Shown piece after piece: positions 1 to 10,800 of a DNA stretch of 64,000 nt. The DNA is from Taenia hydatigena. Taxonomy: Eukaryota; Platyhelminthes; Cestoda; Cyclophyllidea; Taeniidae. Under the pieces are notes generated by a model that was not told the DNA's origin, did not search any database, and was given only the letters and a program-made list of their open reading frames with translations. A program made the translations under genes and the position numbers. The stretch covers positions 17,849,423-17,913,422 of the forward strand of contig JADWOT020000004.1 of assembly GCA_036345935.2 (NCBI GenBank), in the 5' to 3' direction. Each line of letters starts with the position of its first letter. Within the stretch, counting starts at the first letter, position 1.

Positions 1-1560
1 CATAGCACGCTAAAGTTCTCCAATTGGTAGGGGCTCATTATTTCTAAAAATAGTTAGCCATGCCACTAAGCCCCTTGATGAAGGCAGTGTAAACTATCTG
101 TGGTCCATTATTTGCTTCCATTGTAAGTGCAGTCCTAGTCATCAAGCATAACATATTATGTGGGGGATGAAAAGGGAGCATAGAAGTGTACGATTCTTAT
201 CAATAGAAGAAGGATCACTGTTTGATCGACGGGGCTAATAGTAAGTTTTATAGGAGAAGACAAGCGCTATAAACAAAATTGAGAGAAGTTTGGTGAGGTA
301 GTTGTGATGATTGGTTGGCAAAGCTACTAGAATGCTCCATTCATCGCCTAACTTCGTTGGAAACTAGGCTTTTGCACAGACACATGCACAAGTCTGCATT
401 ACGAGAGGGTTCATAAAACCTACAGATGCACCTTGTCTGCTGCCACGAAATAAAGTTTTGGCGACAGTGCTCTTGTATGGTGTGCTTGCTCTTCACGAAC
501 CAATTAGTTAAACGCACATAAAATTGATTTGGGAGGTTTATTTTCCTATACGCGTCATTATAGGTCCTGACTCGGGGAATGACAAGTCATTGATGCACCA
601 GGTGGCGAAAGCTCAAAAAAGGATGTGTATCGTAGTGAAAGAAGTGCTTCTCTCATATTTGGGATGACTTACAAAAAGGATTCCTTGTAAGTTGTGAGGA
701 TCTGTACAACGCACTGTCCCTATTTTGCATACGCTTATATGGGCATTGTGTTCCCAAATACGGCTGTCCGCACACTCAAAGCTAAACGACAATTTTGGCT
801 TAGCTTGGTCTCCTCGACGCTATGCACCATGACACCATGCGATTCAACTGAGGAGCATACAAGACGCCGGATCAAAATAGGCAGATGAAAAGCGAGGGTG
901 CGGAAACTGCCTTTGTTCGAGACTTTACGGTGCCTCACTCCGTCGTTGCCGTAAAAGCTTGGATAAAGCAAGATGTTTGTGCATATGGTTGTTTTCCTCT
1001 CTTCCAGCCCTCTACTTACCTATCTGCTCCCATTTTTCCTTGCGTACGTGCACACGTACACAACTTAGCATTAAGAAGAGCTGTCGCACAAATTTAAAAT
1101 ACATGCGACTGCCAAAATCGACACAGTTACAACCATCACCTGCACAAAGCTAGGTCTCCCTTTGTTCATCTCCTTTGCAGACGTCTACTCCACTCTAACT
1201 ACTTAACTGCCCCATATACAGTGGCAAAAGACCGAGTGAAAACAAAGAATTTGTGGTACTGCCAACTGTTCCTACATGTCCTTCTTTATATGTGCAAATC
1301 CATTTACCGAATTCTCCATTAGGAACTTGGCAAATACCTGCAAATACAATCGCTTAGGCTCTTACATGTAATTTTACACTCATTGGCGTGTTTGTAAATT
1401 AAAATGCAACTTAGTCCTTAGAGCACTGCTTCAACAGCAGCAATTATAGCGACCATTTGCAAAATCCATCGTTTGAACCCAATATCACGCGTCGACAAAT
1501 GCACGTGATGGAAAGGGGAGTGACTTGACCGTTACCTTCACCGTCAGTCTGTGTTTACTC
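1..1560. other. Unassigned non-coding stretch
   Basis: All six frames are broken by frequent stops, and the open frames present (up to 78 codons, around 694-1153) overlap on both strands, as chance ORFs do. I see no tandem array, RNA gene or recognisable coding motif. The stretch ends where homology to repeat family A begins near 1560. Confidence 0.5.
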
Positions 1561-2650
1561 TCCTTAGGGAATTAAGCTACTTTCATGCGACCGTTTGCAG
1601 CTAGCATGAGGACTTGAGCGCATGTGTGCTGGTTGAAGTTGAGACAAGACATTCACCCACGCGCTCTCACTGTGTATTGGCTGGGCATTGTGGCATGCGC
1701 CTGTTACTCAGCTACATTTAAGTTTGGTGACGAAAGGTGGCATCACTGGGGGTTTCAAACTGCGCGCGCATATGCGACTTGGCTGTCTACGCCAATCGTG
1801 GCGTCGTTCTGATGGTCATTTCGGAGGGCTGCAGCATTAAATTTGTCAAAGGAGGGGCTCGCAGGGCTAAAGGAAGATAAGCAGCCAAAGCCCGCGCCTG
1901 TGAATGTTGCGGCGAATTTCGTGAAGCAACTGAGTGCATAACACACCACTGATCGGTTGTGTTCATTCCAAATTCTGGCAGTTAAAATTACAAGGGCTAG
2001 GCATCCCTGCACAATCGGTATTTGTAGTCTAGATTGGCTGCCGCCTGCTGAGAGACGTCAACTTCACTACGAAATTATTATTGACAAATCGTATTGTGCT
2101 GCTTTTTGATTAGTTGGGAAAAGGTAAGGACAGGTTGGTGGTTATGTCGTTGTGCTGGAAGATTGATCTGTCTTGTCATAAGTTTGGTCGAATCAGTAGC
2201 TTATTGTAAGATTGATTGCACGTCTTGATGTGAACCAATAACCACCATTCACAGGCATAATCTCACCACTGCACCTCGAGTGAATCATAACGACTCGGTT
2301 TGTGCCTCATGTTCCTTAAGTCAACTTGTGGTGACACACAATTTGCAGTAAGGATGAATTTCTTAAACGCAAACTAAATCTGTGAAGAATCCTATGCATG
2401 AGTGCCGGAACGAGGATTTGATCACCAACGATAAGCGTGCCAGTCGTCTGAGAGAGATGCGTTAGATGGGGAAACGACTTTGATTTTGATTGAGTTTGCA
2501 GACGTAGTAACGGATTCGATGGATGAATTGACCAATTTTAGTGCGTTGGTTTCATCCATTCGTTACGATTCCGCATGAACATACCTTATCGGTATAAAGC
2601 TGATCTGGTAGGGAAAGTGTTGCGTGAGACGAAGGCGAAGCAGTATATTG
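1560..2650 (+). repeat. Family A repeat copy A5 (partial, diverged)
   Basis: About 1800-2280 aligns directly with 41380-41862. Shared landmarks are a run around the words cgcgcctgtgaat, the phrase ttgtgctgctttt, and the terminal words ctcaccactgcacctc. About 2280-2510 aligns with 27705-27920 of the left arm (shared cgcaaac/cgcagg, catgagt/catgagc, accaacga, gacgtagtaa). The same tail appears at 11938-12030. The copy is old and carries many indels. It has no coding capacity, and its order of modules matches the other forward copies. Confidence 0.6.
1865..2280. repeat. Foldback element E3 with tRNA-Gly-like terminus
   Basis: The right end (2242-2280), read in reverse, gives gaggtgcagtggtgagatt followed by tgcctgtgaatggtgg. 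This resembles the D-arm and box A of tRNA-Gly. The left end (about 1865-1912) is a degenerate inverted counterpart that keeps cgcgcctgtgaat. It is the equivalent of E2 at 41435-41862 by position and sequence. The termini are imperfect, so the exact ends are uncertain. Confidence 0.45.
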
Positions 2651-2654
2651 ACAT

Positions 2655-3790
2655 TAAGGTGCCATTGAGACTGCGAGTGATGTTGCAATGTCTTGTCTAG
2701 TTTTGACAGTTCACGAAGACAGGCGAGTTGTCAAGAGGTTAGTGCTTTTATGTAGCAGTGCTTAGCATTTGGTTCTGTAAAATATTTTGGGGTAAATACT
2801 ATTACAATCCGACTGTGCATGTGGCACAATCGCCCTAAGTCTACCTGTCAAAATAATAGCTAACAGGTAAATTTGGACAAAGTTTGAGTAAGCATTTACT
2901 TAACCATAAAAGCTGACTAGAAGACATCGGTGTGTCAAATTACTACTGCTGCAAAGCGAGGTGATGTTCAACAAACTACACCTCATCCCTACAACCACGG
3001 CTGAATTCTGATACGCCGCCTTCTAATCGTTGACCGCAGTGCGCATTTTAAAACCACTGTCTGCTTTTGGTCAAAATGGCTTGCTCACTCTCAGGAAGAT
3101 GGAATAGTTTATTGCTTGAAGGTGCTGGCAAAGCGCATCTGTCGCCCTATTTTGAATGACTCAAATGGATTAGTCTTAAGCACAAAAGACGTAAGAAAGT
3201 TATTCAACGGGTGACGTGATGGTGACATTTAGGGCTAATAGGCATCAATGCAGTGAAATCAAATTAGGCAAATAGTCTTCGTTCATTACCGTCTCACGTT
3301 AAAGACACGAGGTGCGTTTGGGAAGAAGATGGCGCTATTCACCTTCACAGATAACTTTGCACTTAAGCTGGTAGTGGCCTATGTGATGCCTGGGGCGTAA
3401 GCGCAGTAATCAGTTCCTGCGTGGCAAATACAATATTTTGTCTTACTTCTTCTCCCCTGGAACCCGTTTTAATTTTCACACGTGGGGAGGGTCATCAAGT
3501 GAGTGACGGCGAGTGAGGTTTCAGGTGTCCCCCGATTGACCTTTGTGCTTAAAGTGTAAAGAGAGCATAAGAGTGTACTCCCACCCTTGCCTTTAGTCTG
3601 ATCATTTGCGTCAGGCAAATCCTACCGTGTGCGACCGCTTTAGATGCCTACTAATACACGTTCACACTGCAAGTAAGGTATTGAATCAAGGTGCCGTTGC
3701 GATTGCGAGTGATTCTGGAATAACTTATCTAGTTTTAGCAGCTCAAGGACAGGCGACTTTTCAGGAGGGTAGTGCGATGGAGCTAAACTT
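2655..3790 (+). repeat. Diverged direct duplication of about 1.03 kb
   Basis: The segment at 2655-2760 recurs at about 3683-3790. Both carry aaggtgcc, ttg, gcgagtgat, cttgtctagtttt or cttatctagtttt, acaggcga, and a following gttagtgc or ggtagtgc. The spacing is about 1.03 kb. The intervening sequence has no gene; one open frame at 3606-3800 spans the second unit but is disrupted in the first, so I do not call it coding. Confidence 0.55.
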
Positions 3791-3799
3791 GCCATCTTG

Positions 3800-4240
3800 A
3801 CCTCGAGCAAGACGCATCGGTCTGAGAGGTCGAATTCAGAGCATGTACCTTTCCATTATCGTCTCTTTTTCTTCTGCTACCATGTCTCTCCTATTGACGC
3901 TGACTAGCACCCGATTTGTTCAGTCAGTTGGTAGTACCGTTTATGATATGCAACACACCCATTCCTGATGTGTTACCTGCATATATCGTCGTCTGACGTT
4001 GCCTATAATAGTTTTGCGCTAATGCTGTTACGGCTGCAGTTTTGCACTCATATACGCCTTCTATGTATTTCTCATCCTCAGCCGCACCAAAGGCATGACT
4101 TTCTCTGCAACGAACTTTCGTTTAAAAACAGTGTGCGACTTTGGATTCCAATTTCCTTCTACAATTCATCGCTTTGAATGACAAGCGCATTATTTAGGAA
4201 GCCAGATCAATATTTAGGGGAGACACCAAAAGTTGTTGTT
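3800..4240. other. Unassigned non-coding stretch
   Basis: Only short chance frames are present. The region near 4000-4180 is pyrimidine-rich on the plus strand. Nothing recognisable was found before repeat module C begins. Confidence 0.4.
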
Positions 4241-7060
4241 AAAATGCAAGTGAGACTAGCAAATTTAGCACCCGCAAATGCAATCCGAAACGACGAAAGT
4301 GCACGGCTTTGTGATGCTGTCTCCCATCGCGGCAGATTCATAGTAGAGACAGCTACGGTGGTAGAGGCAACAGGGATAAAAAATCTGTTGATGTTTAATT
4401 TCACCCACCTAGGTCGTGATAATTTTGCAACGAATTAGCGTCATTCATCTCCAATTATTAGGCAACGTAGATTTCTTTCTGTTGCGTGGTTCGCTGTACT
4501 TTTCTGCCCATCTATCGAATTCTTGCTGCAAAACATTATTAATTGCACGTTTTTTCCATCTTTCATGACATTAATCTTCATAGAAATTGGTAATAAATGA
4601 AAAATGTTAGGAACGGAGTGGTGTGATGCAGTTCGTATTCGAAGGTCCAAGCTAACTACAAGTGCGGTAGGGGCACTTATACCGATTTTGGTACGGACAT
4701 TAGAGGAGAAGCGGTTCTTGCTCATGTAATGTCTCACAACTTACCTTCTGGAAGATATTCTACCATAGTAGACATAATTGGTTTCGAGGGCGAATGCTGT
4801 GACTGTCACTGCTTATATCGACGCCTCACCTCACATTTAATGTGTTTCATAAATCGTTCAGTCAGCGGGATACGGAAAAATATAAAAAATTAAAGTAGGC
4901 ATCTGATTTGATAGCCAACCTGGAACGCTAGGCATCATATTGCTGCTAGTGGATATAGAGGGTGTGAAGAAATTGGGCAAAGTTCGCGAATACGACAGCA
5001 ATTTTGACTTCATTAGCTGCACATGGTGTCTGCTTAGCACGGGAGTGCTCACATTACACGCGCTGTCTAACGGGTCACACTTTCCATATCCATACTTTAA
5101 CGAACGAAACCGAAATCACATTTTTACGATCCACAATCCTGTGTCGTGGAGCCATCAACGACGCCTACTCTAAGGTGCTTGTCCCTTTTCCTCCATCAAT
5201 ATCCGGATGGAACCCGGGTAGATGATCGGGCTCCATTGACACAGAAGCCATGTGGCTCTATTTTGAGGCGGCATTGCGAACAGGTGCGTACACAGTTCTC
5301 ATCATAGAACTAACCTCCATCAGGCTTTGGCCACAGATTCACTCCACGTTTTTTGATTTGACTTGGAGAGGAGCTTCTGTTTGCTTGATTTTGAATAGCG
5401 TGCCAGTCGGGCGAATCCGCGTGGCAAGGTGAACAGTCACCATGCAGTTCTAGTCTACCTAGCATGAGTCCGTTATGGCAATGACAGATAAGATCCCGCA
5501 CGGCTACAGTAAGCAAAGCTCGTTGTCGTGAAAAGTGGCAAAGTCCCGGGCTACATCAAATCACACTACTTTTGCTAGTGAATCTTTGCAAAGGAGTCTT
5601 TTCTTTAATCGAAACTTTAAAAACGCATTATGGAATTGCAATTTGCTTACGTTTCAAAACGATCTTCAGCGATATGTAAAGTTACCAGCTTAACGAACAA
5701 AAATAAGTAAAGTAAAGAAGGATTAATTAGCATAATCTGAGTGGGATGCTGTCAAAGTGGCACCTAATAAGATAAGTTATTCAAGACAGACAGAGTTCAA
5801 TTCATGCGTTTTTGCCTTCGAGCGCGCAAGTTTATGAAGCGTGAAATATGCGACAGTGGGCACTTGATTACTAAGCTAGACTGATTTTATCTAGTAAAAA
5901 AGCAACTTCTTTTAACCTGGCCATGATTAGGCATCCATTGCTTGCAGTCTGTCTGACACATCACTTCGTAAACACCTCGAGTCTGATCGATGAAAATGCA
6001 AAATATGCGATAGTACAAACGCGAGTGTCAGCTAGGTGGCCTGTATCAAATAAAAAGCAATTTGTTAACCTAATAATGATGGGACGCGCTTAGAGCTTTG
6101 CCACCACATAAAGTATATATTGCATACAGTCCGTTAGATGCATCGACTCGTGATGATATCAAGCCTGCTTGCGTAGTGTAATAATCAAGCACCCCTTTTC
6201 GTAACAAGCATCATGAGCGGTGACCGTGGCAGATAGTCGGGGTAATTACCAAGTCATCGAACACTACATCAATCCCCACCCGCAGTGATAATCTAGTGTA
6301 GTGTAATAAGATAAGTGGAACCCGCCACCGAATTTATATGCAAAAAACTGGGACATCTGCTTCAAGTCAAGGCAAATCTAAATCAGAAATTTGATTCAAT
6401 TGTTCATCTACCCGTCCTAGCACCATACCTTCAAGTCTGAGTCAAACACTCGCAGATCAGATGCGTGTGCCACTGCGACCAATTTATTTTTCGATGCTCA
6501 TTGATGTTTCCCGGTCACACGAAAGGAGGTGTTGGGGTGGTTGACCTGCATGCCAGTCATGTCATTAATAGCAACCACCTTACATCCTAGGTAGCAGAGA
6601 CAGCTCACTACACTACAGTAGTTTTTACATCAAGCGTGGAAACTAGTACGTTACTCATAATATTTTATGTCCTCTTTGAAGAAAAAATCACGCAGCATGA
6701 TGTCTTAAGCGACATTTTGAAATCCATGATAATCAACCATCTGCTTTAATTACACTAGTGCCTAATTGGCGCAAAGTGGCACAATGCAGAAACATTCTGC
6801 ACATTTCCCAATTGCTGCAGTTATCACGGCTTAATGTGGCATAGAAGCAGAAAGAGAAGCGCGTTGGCATTTCTACTAAAGCGCCTCTACCCTTCCTGCC
6901 CATTTAAAAATGATTAAGCAATTTCATTTTGGTTTAACGACAGCGAACGTGCGGACCATACACTTCACTTAGTGCAATTGAAAATTGATGATGGGTGAGT
7001 GTGAGATTACGGTCGTGAAACTAGGAGGCCCCGCAACGCAATTGCAGAAACTCATCTAGA
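4240..7060 (+). repeat. Module C copy 1
   Basis: This aligns in direct orientation with 60060-62500 over nearly its whole length. Landmarks are the words ccacctaggtc followed by tgataat or tgacaat near 4405/60140, a shared gtggtgtgatgcagt near 4620/60330, gacagcaattttga or aacagcaattttga near 4995/60755, cagtccgtta near 6127/61668, and an identical 25-base stretch beginning gttatcacggcttaatgtgg near 6821/62339. Identity looks like 75-80% with many small indels. No frame is conserved over more than a few dozen codons, so this is a non-coding repeat or a decayed element. A third, shorter copy of its start lies at about 58925-59160. Confidence 0.7.
5843..6090 (+). repeat. Internal tandem duplication of about 160 bp in module C1
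   Basis: Words around atatgcgacagt, ctagactga, aaaaagcaactt and ttaacctggccatgat (5843-5935) recur as atatgcgatagt, gctaggtgg, aaaaagcaattt and ttaacctaataatgat (6001-6085). The matching region of copy C2 (about 61545-61625) has a single unit, so the doubling is specific to this copy or was lost in the other. Confidence 0.5.
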
Positions 7061-7294
7061 GGGCGATGGTAAGTGGTGTTTGCTGTTACTGCTGTCGTCC
7101 TCTTGTTGCCTTCTAAGTTTGATTGCCTGCCTTGTTGCGTGAATAAATTGTTAATTGCAATAATATTCATCACTTGAGGTAAACAGCTTACTTCAGGCGA
7201 ATCCTTTCATGCAGAGCTGTACTGGATAACTGCACACACGAGATATGGAGGCGTAATTGAGATAGAGAGTAATGGATTAATAATGCTTTTAACC

Positions 7295-7573
7295 TTAGGA
7301 GTACACAGGAGGAAACGATCTTTCAATGCACCAAACGATGAGCGTGAATGGAGCTTTACTTCGAACGAGTCGCGTCGCATCATTCAGAATGGCTGGCACT
7401 CGAGCACGCGATCGCATTTTTTCCATCACCGTTTCAAATAGACTCCTCTTCTTCCCTGATTGTGCTGACCACCTATTGCGATTATTTAAATCGATAGCAG
7501 CAATAGCTGCCATTAGCTTGTTGATGATACAAAGCTCATTCGAGTCGGATATTTTGCCTGCGATTGGTGTCAT
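7295..7573 (-). CDS. Anonymous 92-codon ORF, possible exon
   Basis: An ATG-initiated frame of 92 codons lies on the minus strand between module C1 and family A copy A1. Composition looks protein-like: a hydrophilic start, a short Ala/Ile-rich helix (residues about 20-28), a basic central part rich in Lys/Arg (about 38-66), and a hydrophobic end. I recognise no family. The opposite strand is also open for 83 codons over the same bases, so chance cannot be excluded. It lies in a stretch (7060-7900) with no detected repeat copy in this window, which makes a genuine exon slightly more plausible here than inside the repeats. No clear splice sites or promoter were identified. Confidence 0.2.
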   Translation of the reverse strand: MTPIAGKISDSNELCIINKLMAAIAAIDLNNRNRWSAQSGKKRSLFETVMEKMRSRARVPAILNDATRLVRSKAPFTLIVWCIERSFPPVYS

Positions 7574-7899
7574 TTAACGTCAGTTAGCATCGAATTACGC
7601 CATCCATGTGGTTAGTGCTTCTATCATAGTCTAACTCGTGTACGCATCCACCATCTTCTTCGCACTCATAGGCACCACAGGCGAGATCTTGTACACAGTA
7701 AAAGAGCAGTCCCAGTGTAACGCGCCAAGTGGACTTTTAGGTTCTCACAAGAATTTGCATTAGTTGAATGGCCAGTGATTCATGGTGCATTGCACTGTTG
7801 CTTTGATGAAAGGACACTGTTTAGAGACTGTAATTATTTGATTTATGAATTAAGAACACCATGAGAAGGGTTCATCCATGGTCTCTATTACAACGCAAA

Positions 7900-10800
7900 T
7901 TGACGCCCATAATTTCAGCTAACAACAAAGTGCGGCAAAGTCCTTGAGGATGGGACTTCATTTTTATCTTCTTCAATTACAAGGATTACATTTGTGCCTA
8001 TGTGTATGACGTCCGTCCCACCGTCCCACACTTTGTTGTTTACGACAATGCATTTGTGCCTATTACTAATCTAACGGTACCACAATCGCGTGCTATAACT
8101 TGCTGGCAGATGAAGGCGCATATATGAAGCAAAACAACCCACGCTAAGCAACATTTCGATGGGAATTTTTGACCCTGCTTTAGGGACATGTTTTCGGTTA
8201 TTTATCTGGAAAGAGCTGTATGTAGGCTATAAATGTGCCAAAACGAGTGTTCAATCGCTTCAACAAACCAGTGTACAGACTTGTACCAAATTAACTTATT
8301 TTAGGATGCATTGTGCGCATTTCAAGCTGTGACAAATTGGTCTTCTCTCGGACAAGGGAAGATGACGTTCAGTGAGTCGACACAGGGATTAGAAGCACTT
8401 ATTTTATTAATATAATCTGCGGGCTAGACTCAGAATGTCATTGGCTGCACTTGTCTTTCCGCAATTCCTTCATGTACAGAACTAAGCTCTTTGACCTTTG
8501 TGCTCCAATTCTTTTCATTTATTTTTTGTTTATACAATGCCTCATTTTCGCACATTTTTTATGAACATTACCCTCAGTTGCTTCCTTAACTCATCCGCCG
8601 CTATACTTCGTGAGTTCATAAGGTTGGAATCCAGTTGGCTTCCATAATAGTTGGAGTCTCAAAACGATTATAAAGTGGTTAAAAGGAATTAGCCATAGAG
8701 TGACAGAGAAGACAACTTGACGACCGTCTCAAAGGGAGAGCAGACGATAAATTATAGCAACAGGTCTAATGCTACAAAATAAAGTATTGAAAACGAAGAA
8801 AATTCTTTCGTTGGAGGCAGTCAGATGTCTACTTTAGTAACCTTGTGGAAATTATCTTTGGCACATAAAAACGCAAATCAGTCAGCAGGTTCATACGCGC
8901 CCTCAGCCATGTAGTGAGAAAGCGAGTCCCAACCAATGAGAGACCTCACTACAATGGCTATAACTGTGCAGGCAGTAGCCCGAGCGGCGGCATCAAGTAA
9001 GGCAGCTTTCAAACTCACGAGATTATACGCAATCCACATCTGGATATTTGTCGAAACGAAAAATGTGTGGTGTGTGATTGGTACCCCGCTCATTTATGTC
9101 TAGTTGGTTGATTCGACTCCACTCGAGACCTTGTTAGGGCTTTGTCTGATTTAACCATGAGATCGAATCACTGTTCCTAGAGTTAGTTAGTATACGGTTC
9201 CATAAAATGAGAATGGTAGGTTAAACGCTTATGCAATTCATTGATCACATCCAGGTGATTGAGCCTTTCTGTTATCCTACCAGTTCCTCTCCCCTGTTTC
9301 AAGGCCGCAAAAATCTCAATTAGGGCTAACACACCCCAATATCTGCGAGATTTCGCTGAGCGCCTCGTGGCTGATTAGACACCATTAGTCATTGGGAAGA
9401 ATGTCAACTTTGAACCCCTATGGTCTTATTCAGCTTTACACGTTTCCAACACTTATCAACTTATCATATGCAGGTTCTTTAGAAACCTGGTCCCATTAAA
9501 ATGCATAGGTCTCTCCACATTATAAAACTGACTACGCTACTTAATGCAATTTAGGCAACATAAGTGGCTTCCAGCAGCACAATTCCGAGTTGCTTTGAGT
9601 TCTGACATTAGTAGTGTTTGCCTTTTCATCTCATTTTCTAACGCCCTTATAAGTAGCAACTTACGTTCGAACGCAAATAACAGGGAGTAGAAAGAGGCAA
9701 AAGTAAAAGAAGGCAATTTATTTCTCTCAACAAGTCTAGGAATGCAGATGGTAATAGGAAGGGCAAAGAGACTTAGGTGGAGAAATGCGATGTGCTCGAC
9801 TGCTACAGGCTCTTTAATTGGTGTGGCACGATAGGTCTCAATGAAATTGATAGGTGTCTGATTGGATTCATCGCATTAGATTGCACTAAACAGGGTCATA
9901 TTTTATTTACTGCATAATTGAGGCCAACTGGTTGATAAATGTGTTTTGAAGAATGATCTGAAAGGAATTCGGAGACCTAACTATCAGGTATGCACAAAAT
10001 AACTCGCTTCTGCCTTTCCCTTTGCAACCTCGGAATAAGCAGACTGGTTGGCATAAAATATATGCTGTTATGGCGTTGGATCACCATGGTGTAGAGAACC
10101 AAGGTCATGTAGGCTGTAGATTTTTCGTCACAAGATTTGACTGCAATAAATGCACAATGGAATGCATCCTTCGATTGACAGAACAAAGCTCACGCGGCAT
10201 AACCAACATAACTTTTGTCGCGACCTTACCTTCATTGCGCCTTCGTCCGTAGAGAAATGGGAGAGCTACTGAAGGACAGCGCAAGGGTAGGGATTAGCGC
10301 ACCTAATATCAAAAGTGCGTGTTCTTTGATACGTCATTAGCATGAATGAATGCGTTGATGTAAACGGCCAGCACAGTTGGCCTCGGAAATTAGAGACGAC
10401 AATCCAATTACCAAAGGTCTTGCGTCATTTGTTCTCAGAAAGAAGGAGGAGTTGTATGCTAATGGTCAAAAGGGATGTGTGGTCCCATCAAAGGCTTCAT
10501 TTGCTTCAGGAACCCAGAAGGACATGACTGCAATCGCTTGGCCTGAGTTATCTTTGTGCACTCTGATTACATGTTGCCACCAGCTTATTTTTGGAAGTGA
10601 GTTTTAAGATATCACGTGGGGAAGTAACGCTCTTTTGAAGCCTACATCATCATTATTGTGGGTGATCTATAAAACGCTGCCAGATGAGACATGTGGCCAG
10701 GGAGATGCTGCACGTGTTCAACTTGTGAAAACACCAAGAGTGAGAGGTATTTGATGGAGTCGAGAATAGCTTTTCACTTCTAACTCTAGTGATTTATGGT

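Noticed and set aside
9104..9118. A box-B-like word (gattcgactcc) suggesting a tRNA or SINE
   Set aside because: No box A at suitable distance and no cloverleaf; the paralogous site at about 38627 does not keep the word.
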